Below are positions 48,904-58,032 of a stretch of DNA of 64,000 nt, one piece after another. The position numbers and the translations under genes were made by a program. Under the pieces are notes generated by a model, which saw only the letters and a program-made list of their open reading frames with translations, ran no database searches and was not told the DNA's origin. This DNA comes from Paenibacillus oenotherae (GTDB lineage: Bacteria; Bacillota; Bacilli; Paenibacillales; Paenibacillaceae), in contig NZ_JAHZIJ010000022.1 of assembly GCF_019443105.1 (NCBI RefSeq), positions 1 to 64,000 on the forward strand, written 5' to 3'. Positions within the stretch are counted from its first letter, which is position 1. Each line of letters begins with the position of its first letter.

Positions 48904-49539
48904 TCAGCTTTTCGCGGAGTTTTCTACAGACCCTGCTATATGCCTGTCATACCATTCGGCTGCCGCCTCTACCTCTGAGCGGGTAAGCTGATGGCCTGCA
49001 CTCTCCCAATGAACGGACACCTCCGCCCCTGCGCTGCGCAAGGTCGATTCCAGCTCGATCGTCTCATGCGGCGAGCAGATCGGATCATTATTGCCCGCTC
49101 CAATAAATATTGGCGTATCCGACAGATCCGGAAGAACGACGCCCCTAATTGGCACCATAGGATGATGCAGAATCGCGCCTCTCAGCGCATTCTGATAATG
49201 AAACAACAGACTTCCGGCGATATTGGCGCCGTTGGAGTAGCCGATGGCGACAAGATTGCTGCGGTCGAATCCATATTCAGCCGCAGCCTCCTGAAGATAA
49301 TCGTTCAGCTCCGCGGTCCGGAAGATCAGATCCTCTTCGTCGAACACCCCTTCGGCCAAGCGGCGGAAATACCGGGGCATCCCGTTCTCCAGCACATTGC
49401 CTCTGACACTCAGCAACGAGGAGTCCGGCGCGACCCGCTTCGCGAGCGGCAGAAGGTCGCGCTCCGTACCGCCCGTGCCATGGAGCAGCAGCAATACCGG
49501 CGCATCCGGGTTATTCCCTTGTTGGAAAATATGCTTCAT
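48904..49539 (-). CDS. mhqD: Carboxylesterase/phospholipase of the MhqD type
   Basis: 211 residues, alpha/beta hydrolase: LLLHGTGGTERDLLPLAKRVAPDSSLLSVRG near the start (oxyanion HGTGG), nucleophile Ser in AIGYSNGANIAGSLL, Asp in GAGNNDPICSPHETIELESTL and His in ESAGHQLTRSEV. Size and pattern match B. subtilis MhqD (YodD). Its start overlaps the mhqO stop by four bases (ATGA). It is part of an electrophile-detoxification operon expected to be induced by methylhydroquinone and related compounds. Confidence 0.88.
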   Translation of the reverse strand: MKHIFQQGNNPDAPVLLLLHGTGGTERDLLPLAKRVAPDSSLLSVRGNVLENGMPRYFRRLAEGVFDEEDLIFRTAELNDYLQEAAAEYGFDRSNLVAIGYSNGANIAGSLLFHYQNALRGAILHHPMVPIRGVVLPDLSDTPIFIGAGNNDPICSPHETIELESTLRSAGAEVSVHWESAGHQLTRSEVEAAAEWYDRHIAGSVENSAKS

Positions 49540-50486
49540 TGCTCCTTCACCTCCAATTCCCTTACCTCGATAGGCGGCAAGTTGGCCTCTATCTCTGAAC
49601 GGGCTGGCTCAAACCATGCCGGCAGCATCAGCTTTCCGCCCAATTCGGCAGGCTCCTCATCACGTGCAAAGCCCGGCGGATCTGTTGCGATCTCGAATAA
49701 TATGCCGCCGCTCTCGCGGAAGTAGATCGCATTGAAATATTGGCGGTCCACAATCGGCGTAGGCCGGAGCCCTTTGCTCTCAACATGGCTTCTCCACTGG
49801 GCATGCTCCTCGTCGTCTTTGGCGCGCCATGCAATATGATGCACCGTCCCGGATCCGCCAACTCCCATCTCTACTGGCTCTGCATTGAGATCGATAATGT
49901 TGCCCAGCTCTCCTGTTGCTCTGTAGCGGGCGAACGCGCCCTCTTCACCGACTTTCTCCAGGCCCATCACATTCACGAGCAGCTCTGCCGTCTTGCGTGG
50001 AGCGCCGCTGTAGAGAACAGCTCCTCCGAACCCTTTGATCGCTTTATCCACGGGAACTCCGCCGAATGACCAGCCGCTCCGGGGACCTTCCTCCCGCGCT
50101 ACAATTTCAAGCTGCAGTCCGGCAGCATCACTGAATTGCAGATACGATTCCGAGAACCGCTCCACTTTCGTTACCGGAATGCCGAACCGCTCCAGACGCT
50201 CCTCCCAGAAGGACAGCGCACCCGCCGGGACAACATAGCTCGTAATTCCGACCTGGCCCCCTCCGATACGGCCTTTGCGCGAGCCCGCCCATGGGAAGAA
50301 TGTAATAATGGTGCCGGGACCGCCGATCTCATTGCCGAAGTACAAATGATATACCTCTGGAGCGTCAAAATTAATCGTTTTCTTAACCAGTCTGAGCCCA
50401 AGCACCCCTGCATAGAAATCAACAGTGTCCTGTGCATTGCCTACAAAAGCTGTAATATGATGAATTCCTGCGGTTGGTTGTCGCAT
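49536..50486 (-). CDS. mhqO: Ring-cleaving dioxygenase/glyalase-fold protein MhqO
   Basis: 316 residues from ATG 50486, which has GAGGAGAG upstream. Two vicinal-oxygen-chelate halves: GIHHITAFVGNAQDTVDFYAGVLGLRLVKKTINFDAPEVYHLYFGNEIGGPGTIITFFPW and, after residue 150, GFGGAVLYSGAPRKTAELLVNVMGLEKVGEE with TVHHIAWRAKDDEEH. Metal ligands His (GIHHIT), His (VHHIAW) and Glu (GGILFEIATDPPGF) are intact. Matches B. subtilis MhqO (YdfO), thought to cleave hydroquinone rings. Middle gene of mhqN-mhqO-mhqD. Confidence 0.88.
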   Translation of the reverse strand: MRQPTAGIHHITAFVGNAQDTVDFYAGVLGLRLVKKTINFDAPEVYHLYFGNEIGGPGTIITFFPWAGSRKGRIGGGQVGITSYVVPAGALSFWEERLERFGIPVTKVERFSESYLQFSDAAGLQLEIVAREEGPRSGWSFGGVPVDKAIKGFGGAVLYSGAPRKTAELLVNVMGLEKVGEEGAFARYRATGELGNIIDLNAEPVEMGVGGSGTVHHIAWRAKDDEEHAQWRSHVESKGLRPTPIVDRQYFNAIYFRESGGILFEIATDPPGFARDEEPAELGGKLMLPAWFEPARSEIEANLPPIEVRELEVKEQ

Positions 50487-50532
50487 AATTATTCTCTCCT
50501 CAAAGTTAAATTTCGTTACAGCCAGTATGCCC

Positions 50533-51159
50533 TCAAAATGCGTTGTAGCTGACAAATTCGCCCACCGGCTTGCGGTACCCGCGCTTTCGCAGGCTCGATG
50601 TATCTTCCTTGCCGATCGTAATCATCATGGCAGGGACATGCGTATCTGGAATGTTCAGCAGCTTCCGCACCGCGTCCGGATCGAAGCCGATCATGGGACA
50701 AGTGTCCCAGCCCTTATCCTTGGCGATCAGCATGAACTGCATGGCCGACAGGCTCGCATTGCGGATAGCATCCTCGGTCTTGAAGGTGTCGCCCCGTTCT
50801 TCATAGAAGCTGTTCACATAGCTCACGGTGCCATCGTATTCCTGCTGATTCATAACGCCCAGATGCAGCAGGCCTTCATTGATTTTGCCCGCATCCTTGT
50901 GCGCTTCCTTATTGCCAAGAACGATAATAACAGCCGATGCCGTCTGTACCTTGTACTGCTTGCTGGCCGCCTCATATACCCGCTCCTTGATTCCCGGATC
51001 TTGAACAACGATGTAATGCGCATGCTGCAAATTAAAGGCGGATGGCGCGAACTTCACCAGATTGAATATTTCATCCAGCTCCCTCTCTGTAATCTCTACC
51101 CCAGGTATAAATTTGTTGGCTGATCTGCGTGCCTTCACTAATGAAGTAAAATCGCTCAT
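50533..51159 (-). CDS. mhqN: Nitroreductase-family quinone reductase MhqN
   Basis: 208 residues. FMN-binding RRSANKFIPGVEIT, FAPSAFNLQHAHYIVVQ, central SLSAMQFMLIAKDKGWDTCPMIGFD and C-terminal RKRGYRKPVGEFVS all match the NfsB-like nitroreductase MhqN (YdfN). ATG 51159 has GGGAGGCG upstream. It is first gene of the operon. Its promoter (-35 TTGACA at 51336-51331, 17-base spacer, -10 TATCTT at 51313-51308) is overlaid by an MhqR-type palindrome. Confidence 0.88.
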   Translation of the reverse strand: MSDFTSLVKARRSANKFIPGVEITERELDEIFNLVKFAPSAFNLQHAHYIVVQDPGIKERVYEAASKQYKVQTASAVIIVLGNKEAHKDAGKINEGLLHLGVMNQQEYDGTVSYVNSFYEERGDTFKTEDAIRNASLSAMQFMLIAKDKGWDTCPMIGFDPDAVRKLLNIPDTHVPAMMITIGKEDTSSLRKRGYRKPVGEFVSYNAF

Positions 51160-51196
51160 CTCAAACGCCTCCCGAATTAAATGATTAAAAATTGAT

Positions 51197-51336
51197 TATC
51201 TTTAAATTAAGATATATGACAATAAGTGATCTATCCCTCTTCTTCTCTTGCCGCCGCCAGCATCTCTGCTGGTGTATAAATACCATTTCTTTATTTATCT
51301 TAAATTTAAGATACTTTATTTAAAGAATATTGTCAA
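51197..51336 (-). promoter_or_regulatory. mhqNOD promoter with two MhqR-type operators
   Basis: Operator 1, TATCTTAAATTTAAGATA, is a perfect 18-bp palindrome at 51296-51313 overlapping the -10. Operator 2, TATCTTTAAATTAAGATA, at 51197-51214 is near perfect and lies in the leader. The promoter is TTGACA-N17-TATCTT on the minus strand. B. subtilis MhqR binds TATCTCGAATTCGAGATA-like sites before mhqNOP and mhqED. No mhqR gene is in the window. Confidence 0.75.
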
Positions 51337-51427
51337 CCCCTTGAGATCAACAAAATGATTGATCCAGAGTTGGAATGGAAAATTTCGGACATGCTAACTG
51401 ACATACCTATCGAAAGGCGGTTCTGCT

Positions 51428-53017
51428 ATGAACGAAGAAGCCATCCCTTCCGCACATACGAATGAAACAGCGGACAGCATTCTGACAGATCGTCAGGGGC
51501 ATCCCATATCGGATAATCAGAATGTCCGCACTGTGGGCAGCCGGGGACCAACGACGCTGGAGAACTATCATTTTATTGAGAAAATCACCCACTTCGACCG
51601 GGAGCGCATTCCGGAGCGGGTCGTCCATGCGCGCGGAGCGGGAGCACATGGCGTCTTCGAAGCCTACGGTACAGTCGGGGATCAGCCGCCCTCCGCTTAT
51701 ACACGAGCCAAGCTGTTCCAGGAGAAGGGCAAGCAAACCCCTGTCTTCGTCCGTTTCTCTACCGTTATTCACGGCGGGCATTCGCCTGAGACGCTGCGCG
51801 ACCCCCGCGGCTTCGCCGTCAAATTCTATACCGAGGACGGCAACTGGGATCTGGTGGGCAACAATCTGAAGATCTTCTTCATTCGCGATCCGCTGAAATT
51901 CCCGGATATGGTGCATGCCTTCAAGCCTGATCCCATCACCAATGCCCAGAGCATGGAGCGCTTCTTCGACTTCATCTCGATGAGCCCGGAAGCGACGCAT
52001 ATGATTACCTTCCTGTTCTCGCCCTGGGGCATTCCGGCTAATTACCGTCAGATGCAAGGCTCGGGTGTCAACACGTACAAGTGGGTCAATAAGGATGGCG
52101 AGGGCGTGCTGGTCAAATACCACTGGGAGCCCCTCAAGCAAGGGATCAAAAATCTGCTGCAGCGGGATGCGAACGAGATCCAATCAACCGCCTTCAACCA
52201 TGCGACATTGGATTTGTACCTGGCTATTGAGCGGGGCGACTATCCGGAGTGGGAGCTGTGCGTCCAGATCATGAGCGACGGGGAGCATCCCGAGCTTGAT
52301 TTTGACCCTCTGGATCCTACCAAGCTGTGGCCGGCGGACCAGTTTCCTTTTCTCCCTGTAGGCAAAATGACGCTGAACCGCAATCCTGAGGATTATTTCG
52401 CTGAGGTCGAGCAGGCATCCTTCGGTACAGGCGTACTTGTCGATGGGCTGGACTTCTCCGATGACAAGCTGCTGCAGGGCAGAACCTTCTCCTATTCCGA
52501 TACACAGCGGCATCGCGTGGGGGCGAATTATTTGCAGCTGCCCATCAATGCGCCGAAGAGCCGGGTAGCGACGAACCAGAGCGGCGGGCAGATGCAGTAC
52601 CGTGTGGATCGTGCGCCGGGCCAGAATCCGCATATCAATTACGAGCCCTCCTCCCTCGGCGGATTGCAAGAAGCGCCTAGATGCGGGAAGGAGCATGAAC
52701 CGCGTTATGACGCCAGGCTCGTCAGGGAGAAGCTGGACAGACCCAACGACTTCAAGCAAGCGGGCGACACCTACCGTGCTTTCGAGGAATGGGAACGCGA
52801 TGAGCTCGTGGCTAATCTGTCGAATGCGCTAGCAACCTGCACGTCTGGCATCCGGAGCAGATTGATCGGCTATCTCACAGAGGCCGATTCTGAATACGGG
52901 AAGCGCGTATCAGAAGGAATCGCCGCCGCGGCAAGCAAGCTGCAAGCGGATGGCGCAGACCGACACCCTGCCGTTAAGAAAGCGGAGCAATTGGGGCATG
53001 GAGCAGACCCGTACTAG
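51428..53017 (+). CDS. Monofunctional heme catalase (KatX-like)
   Basis: 529 residues. Catalytic His in [13 protein letters not shown], Asn in [17 protein letters not shown], and proximal heme Tyr in [18 protein letters not shown] are all present. It is a small-subunit clade 3-type catalase with an N-terminal extension ([44 protein letters not shown]) that resembles spore-associated KatX more than vegetative KatA; that choice is by eye. ATG 51428 follows AAAGGCGG. It is divergent from the mhq operon, so the intergenic operators may also affect it. Confidence 0.93.
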   Translation: MNEEAIPSAHTNETADSILTDRQGHPISDNQNVRTVGSRGPTTLENYHFIEKITHFDRERIPERVVHARGAGAHGVFEAYGTVGDQPPSAYTRAKLFQEKGKQTPVFVRFSTVIHGGHSPETLRDPRGFAVKFYTEDGNWDLVGNNLKIFFIRDPLKFPDMVHAFKPDPITNAQSMERFFDFISMSPEATHMITFLFSPWGIPANYRQMQGSGVNTYKWVNKDGEGVLVKYHWEPLKQGIKNLLQRDANEIQSTAFNHATLDLYLAIERGDYPEWELCVQIMSDGEHPELDFDPLDPTKLWPADQFPFLPVGKMTLNRNPEDYFAEVEQASFGTGVLVDGLDFSDDKLLQGRTFSYSDTQRHRVGANYLQLPINAPKSRVATNQSGGQMQYRVDRAPGQNPHINYEPSSLGGLQEAPRCGKEHEPRYDARLVREKLDRPNDFKQAGDTYRAFEEWERDELVANLSNALATCTSGIRSRLIGYLTEADSEYGKRVSEGIAAAASKLQADGADRHPAVKKAEQLGHGADPY

Positions 53018-53071
53018 GCCGCGCCTCCGTGAATGCATTAGAGGGGGGCTGTCCGACTTGATGGAAATTTC

Positions 53072-53369
53072 AGCTCCCACTTAGGCAAAACATGCGAAGC
53101 GGCAGTTTTTTTCACGTTTCTGGCCCCATGAAGGTGAAATGCCTGCCAGCGTGCAGGTATTTCACCTTCATTTCCCCTTATCGGCCGATTTCTCCTAAAA
53201 TTCCTGCATGGTCGCAGGAATTAAACCATTAAAGCGTCTTGAAACCGAAATTACTGCACATTCGCAGGCTTCTTACTCCGTCACTTTGCCTTCAACCACA
53301 CTTAGAGAAGGCGAAAGGCTACGCTGGGGAACCCCCAAGGAACGGTTAATGCCTATGCAGAACCTTTTA
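53072..53369 (-). repeat. Intergenic four-module CCTGC hairpin repeat, extended form (copy 4, inverted)
   Basis: Inverted relative to copy 3. Modules: 53090-53105 (CATGCGAAGCGGCAG, module 4), 53128-53171 (44-base hairpin, ATGAAGGTGAAATGCCTGC and its complement with one change), 53200-53221 (TTCCTGCATGGTCGCAGGAA) and 53252-53268 (TACTGCACATTCGCAGG). Homology to copy 3 continues to about 53360 (GGTTCCCC, CGTTCC words). It fills the gap between the convergent catalase and lipase genes. Confidence 0.85.
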
Positions 53370-54164
53370 TTACTTGCTTGCCATACAATCCGAAATGTCT
53401 GCTCCGGTATCGCCGAGAACATACAAATACGTGGTCAAAGCATGATAGCAGGAAATGGAATGCTTGATCGGGAACTGTGTGGAGTCGATCTCCATGCTTG
53501 GCTCGACATGATGGTAGCCGGCAAGCTCGACCGGAACCTTAGGCACGATATCCGGCTTATTATAAATCCGTGTATTCCGGATCGTCGTTTTCTGGAAGGC
53601 CTCGACAAATTTACGATCCCCCACTCTTGGCGAAGCAAAAGTAATCAGATCAACCGCAAACCCTTTCGTGCTAGCGACAAAGGCATGCAGGGTAGCAAAA
53701 GCGCTGCCCAAGCTGTGGCCCGTCACCGTAAGCTGTTTTCCGGCAGGGAGTCCGTCCAGGTAATTGATCAGCGACACCTCCGGCTTGCTCGCATCGACAT
53801 CTTGCACCTTCATAGACCGGTACAGATTCGTGAATCCCTGTTCCGTCTCCCCGGCATTCGGAACCTCCTTGAACGTCTCCATAATAAACTCGAAGTCCGA
53901 CAACCAATCAAGCACACTCTCCGTTCCACGGAAGACGACTGCTTGTTGAAGCGGATTGTCAATCGACTCCGCAATAAAACCAGCGAATTCCAAATCCTTC
54001 ATTCCCAGAATGCCTGGATCCATCGTTATATTGGCAATCCGCTGCCATCCTGCCGGGAAATTAGCTGGCGAGACTGGCTGCCTCGCATTGCTGTTATACA
54101 TGTCGTAAGCAATCTCTACGAACTCCCCCCAAAAAATGAATGTTCCGTTCGTTCCATTGTTCAT
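53370..54164 (-). CDS. Class 3 lipase-family protein
   Basis: 264 residues. Lipase_3 pattern: AVVFRGTESVLDWLSDFEF (oxyanion region), nucleophile elbow VTGHSLGSAFATLHAF, then IYNKPDIVPKVP with the catalytic Asp and a late His (in HSISCYHAL). No signal peptide is seen, so it may be intracellular, spore-associated or released by another route. The ATG at 54164 is preceded by TGGGAGGAATAGTG. It is monocistronic, facing the catalase gene across a repeat. Triacylglycerol or phospholipid substrate cannot be assigned. Confidence 0.87.
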   Translation of the reverse strand: MNNGTNGTFIFWGEFVEIAYDMYNSNARQPVSPANFPAGWQRIANITMDPGILGMKDLEFAGFIAESIDNPLQQAVVFRGTESVLDWLSDFEFIMETFKEVPNAGETEQGFTNLYRSMKVQDVDASKPEVSLINYLDGLPAGKQLTVTGHSLGSAFATLHAFVASTKGFAVDLITFASPRVGDRKFVEAFQKTTIRNTRIYNKPDIVPKVPVELAGYHHVEPSMEIDSTQFPIKHSISCYHALTTYLYVLGDTGADISDCMASK

Positions 54165-54439
54165 TACACTATTCCTCCCATATAGTTATACTTTAAAATC
54201 ATTATTTTTATTGCACCCTTCATTTCATTCTATAATAAATGGTAATATCCCTTTAATTTCTATGTTAATTTTTATAACTTAATCTTTTCATACGAGGCGA
54301 TATTCACTGCATGCCTTTCTGGCAAGCTTCGGTCATAATTGCTGATGCCGCTCCTGCTTGCCGTTCATAAATAAATTTAGTCATACCAAGATTACAGGTT
54401 GTCTGCTAGAATGTTAGATAGCAAACAAAAATCGTTATC

Positions 54440-54615
54440 GATGAGGTGCCCTTGCAACGCAAGCAAGGGGTAACAGGGAATCGGGTGCAAATCCCGAGCG
54501 GTCCCGCCACTGTAATCGGGGAGCTGCTTCCAAGATGTCACTCGGCCTTTGGGCCGGGGAAGGCGGAAGCCGTGCAGATCCGAGAGCCAGGAGACCTACC
54601 TCAGACGATTACACC
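54440..54615 (+). ncRNA. Cobalamin (B12/AdoCbl) riboswitch
   Basis: Conserved elements in order: ATGAGGTGCC (54441), GGGGTAACAGGGAATC (54477 region), GGTGCAAATCCCGAGCGGTCCCGCCACTGTAA (B12-box core, 54484-54515), AAGGCGGAAG and AGCCAGGAGACCTACCT (54585-54601), which closes the outer stem with the initial GAGGTGCC. It lies upstream of the cobalt transporter genes and before a terminator at 54701, so bound cobalamin should cause premature termination. Confidence 0.95.
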
Positions 54616-54700
54616 AAGTTTCCTTCGCGGAGAGGAGAGGTGTGCGTAGAGCTGGATTGGCAATGGGATCGCTCCCGTTGTCTATTGTTACGTACTCCGG

Positions 54701-54728
54701 GACCGATCCTTTACGGATTGGTCTTTTT
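54701..54728 (+). terminator. Riboswitch expression-platform terminator
   Basis: GACCGATCC-TTTAC-GGATTGGTC (54701-54723, one G-U pair) followed by TTTTTG. It lies 40 bases before the cbiM start and is the likely switch terminator. Confidence 0.85.
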
Positions 54729-54767
54729 GTGTTGTTGTGCTGACTATTATTGAGGAGGAATTAACGT

Positions 54768-55535
54768 ATGAAAGCAAGAAAGTCTGTCAGCCTGCTGCTT
54801 CTGGTTATGGGATTCACCGCATTTCTGCTTGTGAATGAGCCCCAGTCAGCGTATGCCATGCACATTATGGAAGGGTTCCTTCCCGTTGGCTGGGCCCTGT
54901 TCTGGTGGGCTCTGTTCATTCCATTCTTCGTCCTGGGGCTGCGGGCCATCGCCCGTATTACACGAGAGACCCCTGAGCTCAAGCTTATGCTTGGTTTAGC
55001 CGGAGCATTCACCTTTGTGCTGTCCGCGCTCAAAATTCCATCCGTCACAGGGAGCAGCTCCCATCCTACCGGAACCGGACTCGGCACGGTTATGTTCGGC
55101 CCCCTTCCCATGAGCGTGCTTGGCTCTATCGTCCTGTTATTCCAGGCCGTGCTGCTTGCACATGGCGGCATTACGACACTGGGCGCCAATGCGTTCTCCA
55201 TGGCGGTCTGCGGCCCGATCGTCGGCTATGCGGTATACAAATGGCTGATGAAATCGACCGGCAAGCAACTGATGGCGATCTTCTTCGCAGCAGCGCTCGC
55301 CGACCTGACGACTTATGTTGTTACATCGCTGCAGCTTTCCCTTGCTTTTCCCGCAGAGAGCGGCGGCATTCTGGCTTCCTTCGTGAAGTTCGGCGGCATC
55401 TTCGCCACAACGCAAATTCCGCTAGCCGTCAGCGAGGGCCTGCTGACCGTCCTGATCTGGAATTGGCTGAAATCCAACAGCTCTGAAGAATTATCGATTC
55501 TTGAACGCAGAATGAAAGGAGCCCACCAAGCATGA
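54768..55535 (+). CDS. cbiM: Cobalt ECF transporter substrate-binding membrane protein CbiM
   Basis: 255 residues. An N-terminal signal-like segment precedes [24 protein letters not shown]; the MHIMEG motif after processing is the metal-binding start of CbiM. Further markers are [22 protein letters not shown] and [16 protein letters not shown]. About seven membrane segments. It captures Co2+ for B12 synthesis. ATG 54768 follows GAGGAGGAATTAACGT. It is first gene of cbiMNQO under the B12 riboswitch. Confidence 0.96.
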   Translation: MKARKSVSLLLLVMGFTAFLLVNEPQSAYAMHIMEGFLPVGWALFWWALFIPFFVLGLRAIARITRETPELKLMLGLAGAFTFVLSALKIPSVTGSSSHPTGTGLGTVMFGPLPMSVLGSIVLLFQAVLLAHGGITTLGANAFSMAVCGPIVGYAVYKWLMKSTGKQLMAIFFAAALADLTTYVVTSLQLSLAFPAESGGILASFVKFGGIFATTQIPLAVSEGLLTVLIWNWLKSNSSEELSILERRMKGAHQA

Positions 55536-55819
55536 GATTAGCAACCCGGAACATTCTGCTTCTAACCGCTGTCATTCTGCTCGCAGTTCTCCCTCTGCTG
55601 CTGGTTAATGGCGAGTTCGGCGGCGCGGACGATGCAGCCGAAGCATTGATTCAAGAGATCCATCCCTCCTATGAGCCATGGTTCTCTTCCTTCTTCGAGC
55701 TGCCGTCGGAGACAGAGAGCATGCTGTTCGCCCTTCAGGCCGCTATCGGAGCAGGTATAATCTGTTACGCTATCGGTTACTTCAAAGGCAAATCCGTTAC
55801 CAAAACAAAAGCAAAATGA
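55532..55819 (+). CDS. cbiN: Cobalt ECF transporter subunit CbiN
   Basis: 95 residues with two membrane segments ([18 protein letters not shown] and [19 protein letters not shown]) around an extracytoplasmic loop: [40 protein letters not shown], matching CbiN (FGGADGxA...). ATG 55532 overlaps the cbiM stop. It is needed for CbiM function. Confidence 0.95.
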   Translation: MRLATRNILLLTAVILLAVLPLLLVNGEFGGADDAAEALIQEIHPSYEPWFSSFFELPSETESMLFALQAAIGAGIICYAIGYFKGKSVTKTKAK

Positions 55820-56559
55820 TCAAGCTGATCGATACGCTTTCTTACAGCAATGCGCTGCGACCTGTATCTCCTCTATGGAAATGCGGATTCGCAGCGGCAC
55901 TGCTTCTATTATCCTATGTGACCCATCCACAGATTCAGCTGTGCATTCTGCTGTGGATGCTAATATGGATAATCGGTTATGCGGGAATTCCCGCCAAGTA
56001 CTGCTTGCTGCTGCTGGGGAGCTCCTGCTTGTTCTACCTCGCCAGCTTGCCTGCACTAATCGTAGAATTCAAGGCATGGACTATTTACATCTCCGATAAT
56101 GGCGTTCAGACGGTGGCGGTCTTATTCTGCCGCATGATCGCATGCCTGTCCGCGATGCTCTTCATCATTCTGACCACGCCGATCTCGCAGCTGCTTCAAG
56201 TCATGCGCAAGCTGAGAGTGCCCGCGCTTGTTCTGGAGCTGATGCTGATCACTTACCGCTTTCTGTTCTTGTTTCTGGATACCGCGCAGGATATGTACGT
56301 TGCCCAGCGGGCACGCGGGGGCCAATACGGATTTAAGAGCAAGCTCCGGGACACCGCCGTTATCGTGGTGCGGCTGTTCGCCAAGACGATGCAACGCTAC
56401 AGAGGCTTGTCCCATGGCTTGATCTCGCGCGGGTTCACCGACGAGATCAAGCCGGCCCCCTATGAGGCCGGGGCTCTGCCGCTGCGGTTCCGTCTGGAGA
56501 TGGGTATTGGCATTGTTATTTTACTGCTGGGAGAGAGCTGGCTTCGATGGGGGATGTAG
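55816..56559 (+). CDS. cbiQ: Cobalt ECF transporter transmembrane subunit CbiQ
   Basis: 247 residues from ATG 55816, overlapping the cbiN stop. About five membrane segments and the EcfT-type coupling motifs: LELMLITYRFLFLFLDTAQDMYVAQRARGGQYG (Ala-Arg-Gly) and MQRYRGLSHGLISRGF. It links CbiMN to the ATPase. Confidence 0.95.
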   Translation: MIKLIDTLSYSNALRPVSPLWKCGFAAALLLLSYVTHPQIQLCILLWMLIWIIGYAGIPAKYCLLLLGSSCLFYLASLPALIVEFKAWTIYISDNGVQTVAVLFCRMIACLSAMLFIILTTPISQLLQVMRKLRVPALVLELMLITYRFLFLFLDTAQDMYVAQRARGGQYGFKSKLRDTAVIVVRLFAKTMQRYRGLSHGLISRGFTDEIKPAPYEAGALPLRFRLEMGIGIVILLLGESWLRWGM

Positions 56560-56563
56560 CGAG

Positions 56564-57400
56564 ATGAAATCGATAATGGAAGTGGATGAGGTTCGTTACC
56601 GATATGCCGGAACGGATAAGGAGGCCTTGAAGGGACTGAGCCTGCGAATACCCGAGGGCAAAAGAACGGCGATATGCGGCCACAATGGCTCGGGCAAATC
56701 GACTTTATTCCTGCATGCCATAGGCATCTATCGGCCGCAATCGGGCCAAGTGAGATGGAAGGGCCAGCCCGTCAGCTATCGGCCAGGCGATCTCCGCGAG
56801 CTGCGGCGCAAGGTCGGGCTTGTCTTTCAGGATCCTGAGCAGCAGCTCATCCTGAATACGCCCTATGAGGACATCGCTTACGGCATGCGCAATGCTGGCC
56901 TGCCGGAACCCGACATTCGGGCCCGTACGGAACGAATGATCTCCTCCATGGGGCTGCAGCCTTGGGCGGATACACCGCTGCATCACCTCAGCCTCGGCAT
57001 GAAGAAAAGAACCGCTCTTGCAGGCGTTCTGGCTCTGGAGCCGGAGCTGCTGCTGCTGGATGAGCCCACCGCTTACCTGGACCGCAAGTCCGAGGGGCAG
57101 CTCATCGAGGAGCTGAACCGGATTCATGCAGAGGGCATAACGATCGCTATGGCTACCCATGACATGAATCTGGCCTATTGCTGGGCCGACTGGATTCTCG
57201 TGATGGATCGGGGACAATGCGTCATGGCAGGTACCCCGCACGAAGTGTTCGGGCAGGAGCAGCACATCCAGTCGCTGGGCCTGGAGCTGCCCCTGCTCTA
57301 CGAGGTCTGGCAGGCGCTGCCCTCGGCAATAAGAAGAGAGGCGGCCCCGCCCAGAAGCATCGACTCGCTCAAACGCTATTTGTCCGGCAATTTCGGCTAA
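56564..57400 (+). CDS. cbiO: Cobalt ECF transporter ATP-binding protein CbiO
   Basis: 278 residues from ATG 56564, four bases after the cbiQ stop. Walker A GHNGSGKST, Q-loop LVFQDPEQQLILNTPYEDIAYGMRN (the FQ(D/N)PE(D/Q)Q pattern of ECF ATPases), signature HLSLGMKKRTALAGVLA, Walker B LLLLDEPTAYLD and switch ATHDMNLAY. It ends the operon; a branched hairpin follows. Confidence 0.95.
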   Translation: MKSIMEVDEVRYRYAGTDKEALKGLSLRIPEGKRTAICGHNGSGKSTLFLHAIGIYRPQSGQVRWKGQPVSYRPGDLRELRRKVGLVFQDPEQQLILNTPYEDIAYGMRNAGLPEPDIRARTERMISSMGLQPWADTPLHHLSLGMKKRTALAGVLALEPELLLLDEPTAYLDRKSEGQLIEELNRIHAEGITIAMATHDMNLAYCWADWILVMDRGQCVMAGTPHEVFGQEQHIQSLGLELPLLYEVWQALPSAIRREAAPPRSIDSLKRYLSGNFG

Positions 57401-57427
57401 CAGAGGGCGCGTTATTGAATTTATAAA

Positions 57428-57485
57428 AGAAGCCCTCCTTTTAAATGGCTGCTCGACACTTCCATTTTACCAAGGCGGGGCTTCT
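57428..57485 (+). terminator. Branched hairpin after cbiO
   Basis: AGAAGCCC (57428-57435) pairs with GGGCTTCT (57478-57485), with a nested AAATGG/CCATTT stem. ATTTGTTTG follows. It is a plausible terminator for cbiMNQO. Confidence 0.55.
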
Positions 57486-57574
57486 ATTTGTTTGTGTTCA
57501 GTGCATTATGAGAACCCCCTTTTTCAAAAAACGCTTTGAACAAGGATGTCGATGGACTACCCTACTCGGGAAGC

Positions 57575-57860
57575 GGGGAATGGCAGGTGTAAAGAGCGCA
57601 GAAGGCAGAGCGACGACCAGCGGAGTAAAAAGCCTGCGAATGTGCATGCATTTCGGTTAGAAGACGCTGGAATGGTAAAATTACTGCGATCATGCAGGAA
57701 TTTATAGAGAAAGTCGCTGATTGAGGGAAACTAAAGTGAAATGCATGCACGCTGGCAGGCATTTCACCTTCATCAAGTCAAAAGTGAGCAAAAACCTGCG
57801 GTTTCGCATGTTTCCTCTAGCTCGCTTCTCGCTATTCGTCATGTCTCGGCGGCGTTAGGT
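57575..57860 (+). repeat. Intergenic four-module CCTGC hairpin repeat, extended form (copy 5)
   Basis: Modules: 57633-57648 (CCTGCGAATGTGCATG), 57683-57701 (ACTGCGATCATGCAGG), 57735-57773 (GTGAAATGCATGC paired with GCAGGCATTTCAC) and 57795-57810 (CCTGCGGTTTCGCATG), then CTCTAGCTCGCTTCTCGC. Same orientation as copy 3 and sharing linkers such as CATTTCGGTTAGAAGACGCT with it. The rest of the 57.40-58.03 kb gap holds no gene that I can see. Confidence 0.85.
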
Positions 57861-57945
57861 CTTGTAAAAGGCATTTCCGGGGGACAGTTTGTCCCTCATG
57901 CTCCGGCGACAAGAGCCGAGACTGCTCCATTCATACTGAACTATT

Positions 57946-57994
57946 AGCGTTCTAATTAATCCTTCCGTAGATATATAGGATAGAACGCTCTTTT
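57946..57994. terminator. Terminator-like hairpin before the DUF4173 gene end
   Basis: AGCGTTCT (57946) and ATCCT pair with AGGAT and AGAACGCT, followed by CTTTTG. It lies 40 bases from the 3' end of the convergent DUF4173 gene. Confidence 0.65.
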
Positions 57995-58032
57995 GCGTGT
58001 GCTGTAGAGAAGCGAATAACCCACCCCTTCAT

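Noticed and set aside
53208-54185. 325-codon plus-strand frame over the lipase gene
   Set aside because: It is antisense to a clear lipase with intact catalytic motifs, starts inside a repeat, and its product shows no recognisable domain or ribosome binding site.
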